From: Clostridia bacterium
Lineage (GTDB): Bacteria > Bacillota > Clostridia > Lachnospirales > Cellulosilyticaceae
Assembly (NCBI GenBank): GCA_029256345.1
Contig: JAQSYC010000107.1
Location: 1-8,852 of the forward strand
Length of the DNA: 8,852 nt
Direction: 5' to 3'
Shown here piece by piece: positions 7,120 to 8,852 of this stretch. A program made the translations under genes and the position numbers. Within the stretch, counting starts at the first letter, position 1. Every line of letters starts with the position of its first letter. Below the pieces are notes generated by a model. That model made no database searches and was not told where the DNA came from. It was given only the letters and a program-made list of their open reading frames with translations.

Positions 7120-7374
7120 TATGTAGTACTGAGCGGTATTTCTATAGTACAGCTTTTTAGTCAGAAGTATGATGTAACAAGGTCTTATTTTAATGGAGAC
7201 TATTATATAAAGGTAAAGTCGGGGACAAATAATATAGAGATTTTTAAAAAGTATATGGCAGAAAAGGGCTGGGAGTTGGAAGAAGAAGGAAAAGATAAAC
7301 TTTTATTTGCCAATGAGAAGGGAAAGACAAAAGAAGTCCCTAAAGAAAATATAAAAACAATGCTCTATGAATAA
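7120..7374 (+). pseudogene. Start-less remnant of a small protein gene
   Basis: An open plus-strand frame of 84 codons ending at TAA 7374, preceded by TGA at 7117-7119, with no ATG, GTG or TTG near its beginning and no ribosome-binding site. The translation looks like real protein: a short hydrophobic start (VVLSGISIVQLF), then YFNGDYYIKVKSGTNN, FKKYMAEKGWELEEEGK, LLFANEKGKTKEVP and a final IKTMLYE. It resembles small secreted or membrane-anchored clostridial proteins of unknown function whose N-terminal signal has been lost. The only internal ATG, at 7255, would give a 39-residue stub. It converges on the ybaK-like gene and occupies most of the 394-nt gap between that gene and the hydrogenase operon. 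I see no intact gene in that gap; the identification as a decayed gene is moderate. Confidence 0.5.
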
Positions 7375-7443
7375 TAGGATGGACTTTACCTCATATTTAA
7401 AGTGTACGCCTAACAGGGCAAGGAATGCTTTGATCTCAAAAAA

Positions 7444-7947
7444 CTATAGGGGACTATCTTTAGTAACACCAATAAATTCATAAGGGATATCGCAATGGAT
7501 AATATATTTTTTGAAGTCATCATAACTTATGATAAAAGTAGAGGTATTGATATTAGGATGAAATCCTAGTTTGGACTGTTTAGGCAGATCTTCATCTAGA
7601 AGAAGAGTTAGCATTTTGCCTTTAGCATGGATAAGACCTAAGGGGCTGACAGAACCTGGGGTGACGCCAAGCAGTTCTAAAAGTTTGTCCTCTGTGCCAA
7701 AAATAAGACTGGCAGCTTTTAGTTTTTTGCGTATTGTGTTGAAATGAGCTTTTTTATTTTGGAGCATGGTTACTAAATAATGTCTGTCAGCTCTTTTATC
7801 ATAAAGAAACAGGTTTTTACACACATTTCCCTCAAATTGTCCAAGGTTTTTGATATCCTCTATGGTAAAGGCAGGTTCATGGGTAATCCGGGTATAAGTA
7901 ATATCAAGCTGATTTAAAGTTTCTAAAATAAGTTGATCCTCGTTCAT
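7444..7947 (-). CDS. YbaK/ProX-family prolyl-tRNA deacylase
   Basis: A 167-residue protein of the YbaK/EbsC superfamily, closest in pattern to ProXp-ala/PrdX-type deacylases that hydrolyse mischarged Ala-tRNA(Pro) as a trans-editing factor in the cytoplasm. Evidence: length typical of the single-domain proteins; Lys44 in NVCKNLFLYDKR at the catalytic lysine position, followed by HYLVTM; GVTPGSVSPLGLI (94-106), the family's signature loop; and GFHPNINTST (128-137), the conserved His-Pro-Asn segment. ATG 7947 is preceded by AAAGGAG with a 9-nt spacer, and a good promoter lies just upstream, so it is transcribed on its own and not with the hydrogenase genes. The exact amino-acid specificity (Ala versus Cys) cannot be read with certainty. 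Confidence 0.9.
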   Translation of the reverse strand: MNEDQLILETLNQLDITYTRITHEPAFTIEDIKNLGQFEGNVCKNLFLYDKRADRHYLVTMLQNKKAHFNTIRKKLKAASLIFGTEDKLLELLGVTPGSVSPLGLIHAKGKMLTLLLDEDLPKQSKLGFHPNINTSTFIISYDDFKKYIIHCDIPYEFIGVTKDSPL

Positions 7948-7988
7948 TACAGGGTACTCCTTTGTAGTAAAATAGTTATATTAACTTT

Positions 7989-8017
7989 ATGATATAGATA
8001 TCCTTTGGAAATATCAA
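7989..8017 (-). promoter_or_regulatory. Sigma-A promoter of the YbaK/ProX gene
   Basis: Minus strand TTGATA (8017-8012), an exact 17-nt spacer, then TATCAT (7994-7989). Each hexamer differs from consensus at one position. The predicted transcript start near 7982 gives a leader of about 35 nt containing the AAAGGAG site. It sits directly after the upstream gene's terminator hairpin. Confidence 0.65.
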
Positions 8018-8023
8018 GCTATA

Positions 8024-8069
8024 AACAACTCCCCTGTCTAAATAGGTACATTTAGACAGGGGAGTTGTT
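8024..8069 (-). terminator. Perfect 20-bp hairpin, likely rho-independent terminator
   Basis: Arms 8024-8043 and 8050-8069 are perfectly complementary with a 6-nt loop (8044-8049); the core is ACTCCCCTGTCTAAAT. It lies 38 nt after the nucleotidase stop. On the minus strand the 3' arm ends GTTGTT followed by TATA, so the U-run is short and interrupted. On the plus strand no U-run follows, which favours termination of minus-strand transcription. Confidence 0.65.
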
Positions 8070-8107
8070 GCTAAAAAGATACAAATAGACGATTAAATAT
8101 ATTTTAT

Positions 8108-8852
8108 CTAGTTTGCGGGAACTAATAAAGTGCTGCCAGTATAAATCTTATGTACATCAGCGAGTTTGTTGATTTTGGCAAGTTCTTGATAAGTAGTTCC
8201 CACTTTTTTTGCAATAACCGCAAGGGTATCACCGGATTGAACAACATATTTAACTAAAGTATTTTGAACAACTGGTGCAGGAGCCGCTATAGGAACAACT
8301 ACAGCTGTAGGTTCAGGTTTTACTTCAACCTTCACTTCAGCTTTAACTGGTTCCTTAGTTTCAACTACAGGAACAGTTGCAGTGGTTAAGGCTTTAACTT
8401 TACCTGTTAATGTGATATCTTTTACCCCTTTTAGAGCGATGTAGTCTATAACAGCTTCATCTAGGGCCGAGAACTGTCCAGTATTCGGTTTGCCGCCAAA
8501 CATGGTGTAGCCATCACCGCCAGCAGCCAGAAAGTCATTGGTAGCTAAAGAATAAATTTTGGTTTTATCGAGAGCTTTGCCACCGATTTTCACTTCTTTA
8601 ACACGACCACCAGCCTCAAGAGAAGGATCAAAGGTAAAACTCATACCACCGATGTGAGGGAAGCAGCCTTCTGGTGCAGGGTATTTAGCCACGCCAACTT
8701 CAAGCGCTGATAAAAGTTCAGCTCCAGTCACATCTATGCTTACGATAAAGTTTCCAAAAGGAAGTACATTAATAATATCTTTTTTAGTGATATCCCCGGA
8801 TTCAATAGAAGCACGGATGCCGCCGCCGTTGGTAAGAGCAACATCAGCACCT
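8108..8852 (-). CDS. 5'-nucleotidase C-terminal domain with LysM tail (5' end missing)
   Basis: Open through the right edge, so the start and the metallophosphoesterase domain are outside the window; 247 residues are visible. The first roughly 155 form a 5'-nucleotidase C-terminal (UshA-type) substrate-binding domain: GADVALTNGGGIRASIESGD, VLPFGNF, VTGAELLSALE, and GGDGYTMF with the nucleobase-stacking aromatic. A Pro/Val/Lys/Glu-rich linker (about 156-198) follows, then one LysM domain (about 201-246: YVVQSGDTLAVIAKKVGTTY ... KIYTGSTLLVP). Such proteins are exported and hydrolyse extracellular nucleotides to nucleoside and phosphate; LysM binds peptidoglycan and would hold the enzyme in the wall. 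A start at the internal GTG 8731 is not credible because the domain continues upstream without a break. It ends at TAG 8108, followed by a hairpin terminator. Confidence 0.93.
   Translation of the reverse strand, partial: GADVALTNGGGIRASIESGDITKKDIINVLPFGNFIVSIDVTGAELLSALEVGVAKYPAPEGCFPHIGGMSFTFDPSLEAGGRVKEVKIGGKALDKTKIYSLATNDFLAAGGDGYTMFGGKPNTGQFSALDEAVIDYIALKGVKDITLTGKVKALTTATVPVVETKEPVKAEVKVEVKPEPTAVVVPIAAPAPVVQNTLVKYVVQSGDTLAVIAKKVGTTYQELAKINKLADVHKIYTGSTLLVPAN

Noticed and set aside
7078..7130. A/T-rich imperfect inverted repeats upstream of the hydrogenase operon
   Set aside because: The matches are weak and expected by chance in such A/T-rich sequence; no recognisable regulator box.
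7379..7483. 34-codon plus-strand frame starting ATG 7379, and an open minus-strand stretch opposite it
   Set aside because: Too short, without a ribosome-binding site, partly antisense to the ybaK-like gene; no family recognisable on either strand.
1..8852. CRISPR arrays, tRNA/rRNA genes, insertion sequences, phage or toxin-antitoxin genes
   Set aside because: I looked on both strands and saw no spaced repeats, cloverleaf, transposase or related motifs that would support any of these.

Overview
The window looks like chromosomal DNA from an anaerobic, low-G+C, Clostridia-type Firmicute. The evidence is A/T-rich codon use, strong purine-rich Shine-Dalgarno sites (AAAGGAG, GAGGTGAT, AGAAGGTG), a LysM-tailed 5'-nucleotidase and a YbaK/ProX-type deacylase of the kind common in that group. 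I cannot name the species. Every clear gene is on the minus strand, so the window reads biologically from high to low coordinates.

Right end (8852 to about 7444): the 3' part of a cell-surface 5'-nucleotidase with a C-terminal LysM domain ends at 8108. It is followed by a perfect 20-bp hairpin (8024-8069) that probably terminates it. A good sigma-A-type promoter (8017-7989) then drives a free-standing YbaK-family prolyl-tRNA deacylase (7947-7444). The stretch 7050-7443 has no intact gene. It holds a start-less remnant of a small protein gene on the plus strand (7120-7374) and the upstream region of the hydrogenase operon.

Main block (7049 to 1): a tight [NiFe]-hydrogenase operon, in transcription order: a two-domain cytochrome-b5-like protein, hydrogenase small subunit, large subunit, maturation endopeptidase, hypF, hypC, hypD and the first 15 codons of hypE. 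Gaps are 6-24 nt, with one 4-nt ATGA overlap. HypF makes the cyanide ligand precursor and HypE dehydrates it. HypC and HypD assemble Fe(CN)2CO and deliver it to the large subunit, and after nickel insertion the endopeptidase removes the large subunit's 14-residue tail. hypA and hypB (nickel insertion) are not in the window. The small subunit has no Tat signal and neither it nor the b5-like protein shows a membrane segment, so this appears to be a soluble cytoplasmic hydrogenase with an unusual b5-type partner.

The main anomaly is that the small-subunit gene is broken. Two reading frames abut near 5970, and the segment between them that normally carries the third proximal-cluster cysteine is missing. 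The join falls at a short CCTAC-type homology. The rest of the operon is intact, so this is either a very recent deletion or an assembly/sequencing error. Other oddities are a Cys-to-Glu change in the small subunit's proximal-cluster motif, loss of the usual RIEGH glutamate in the large subunit, a collagen-like GFTGPT tandem repeat between the b5 domains, and a second b5 domain whose heme histidine position is a cysteine.
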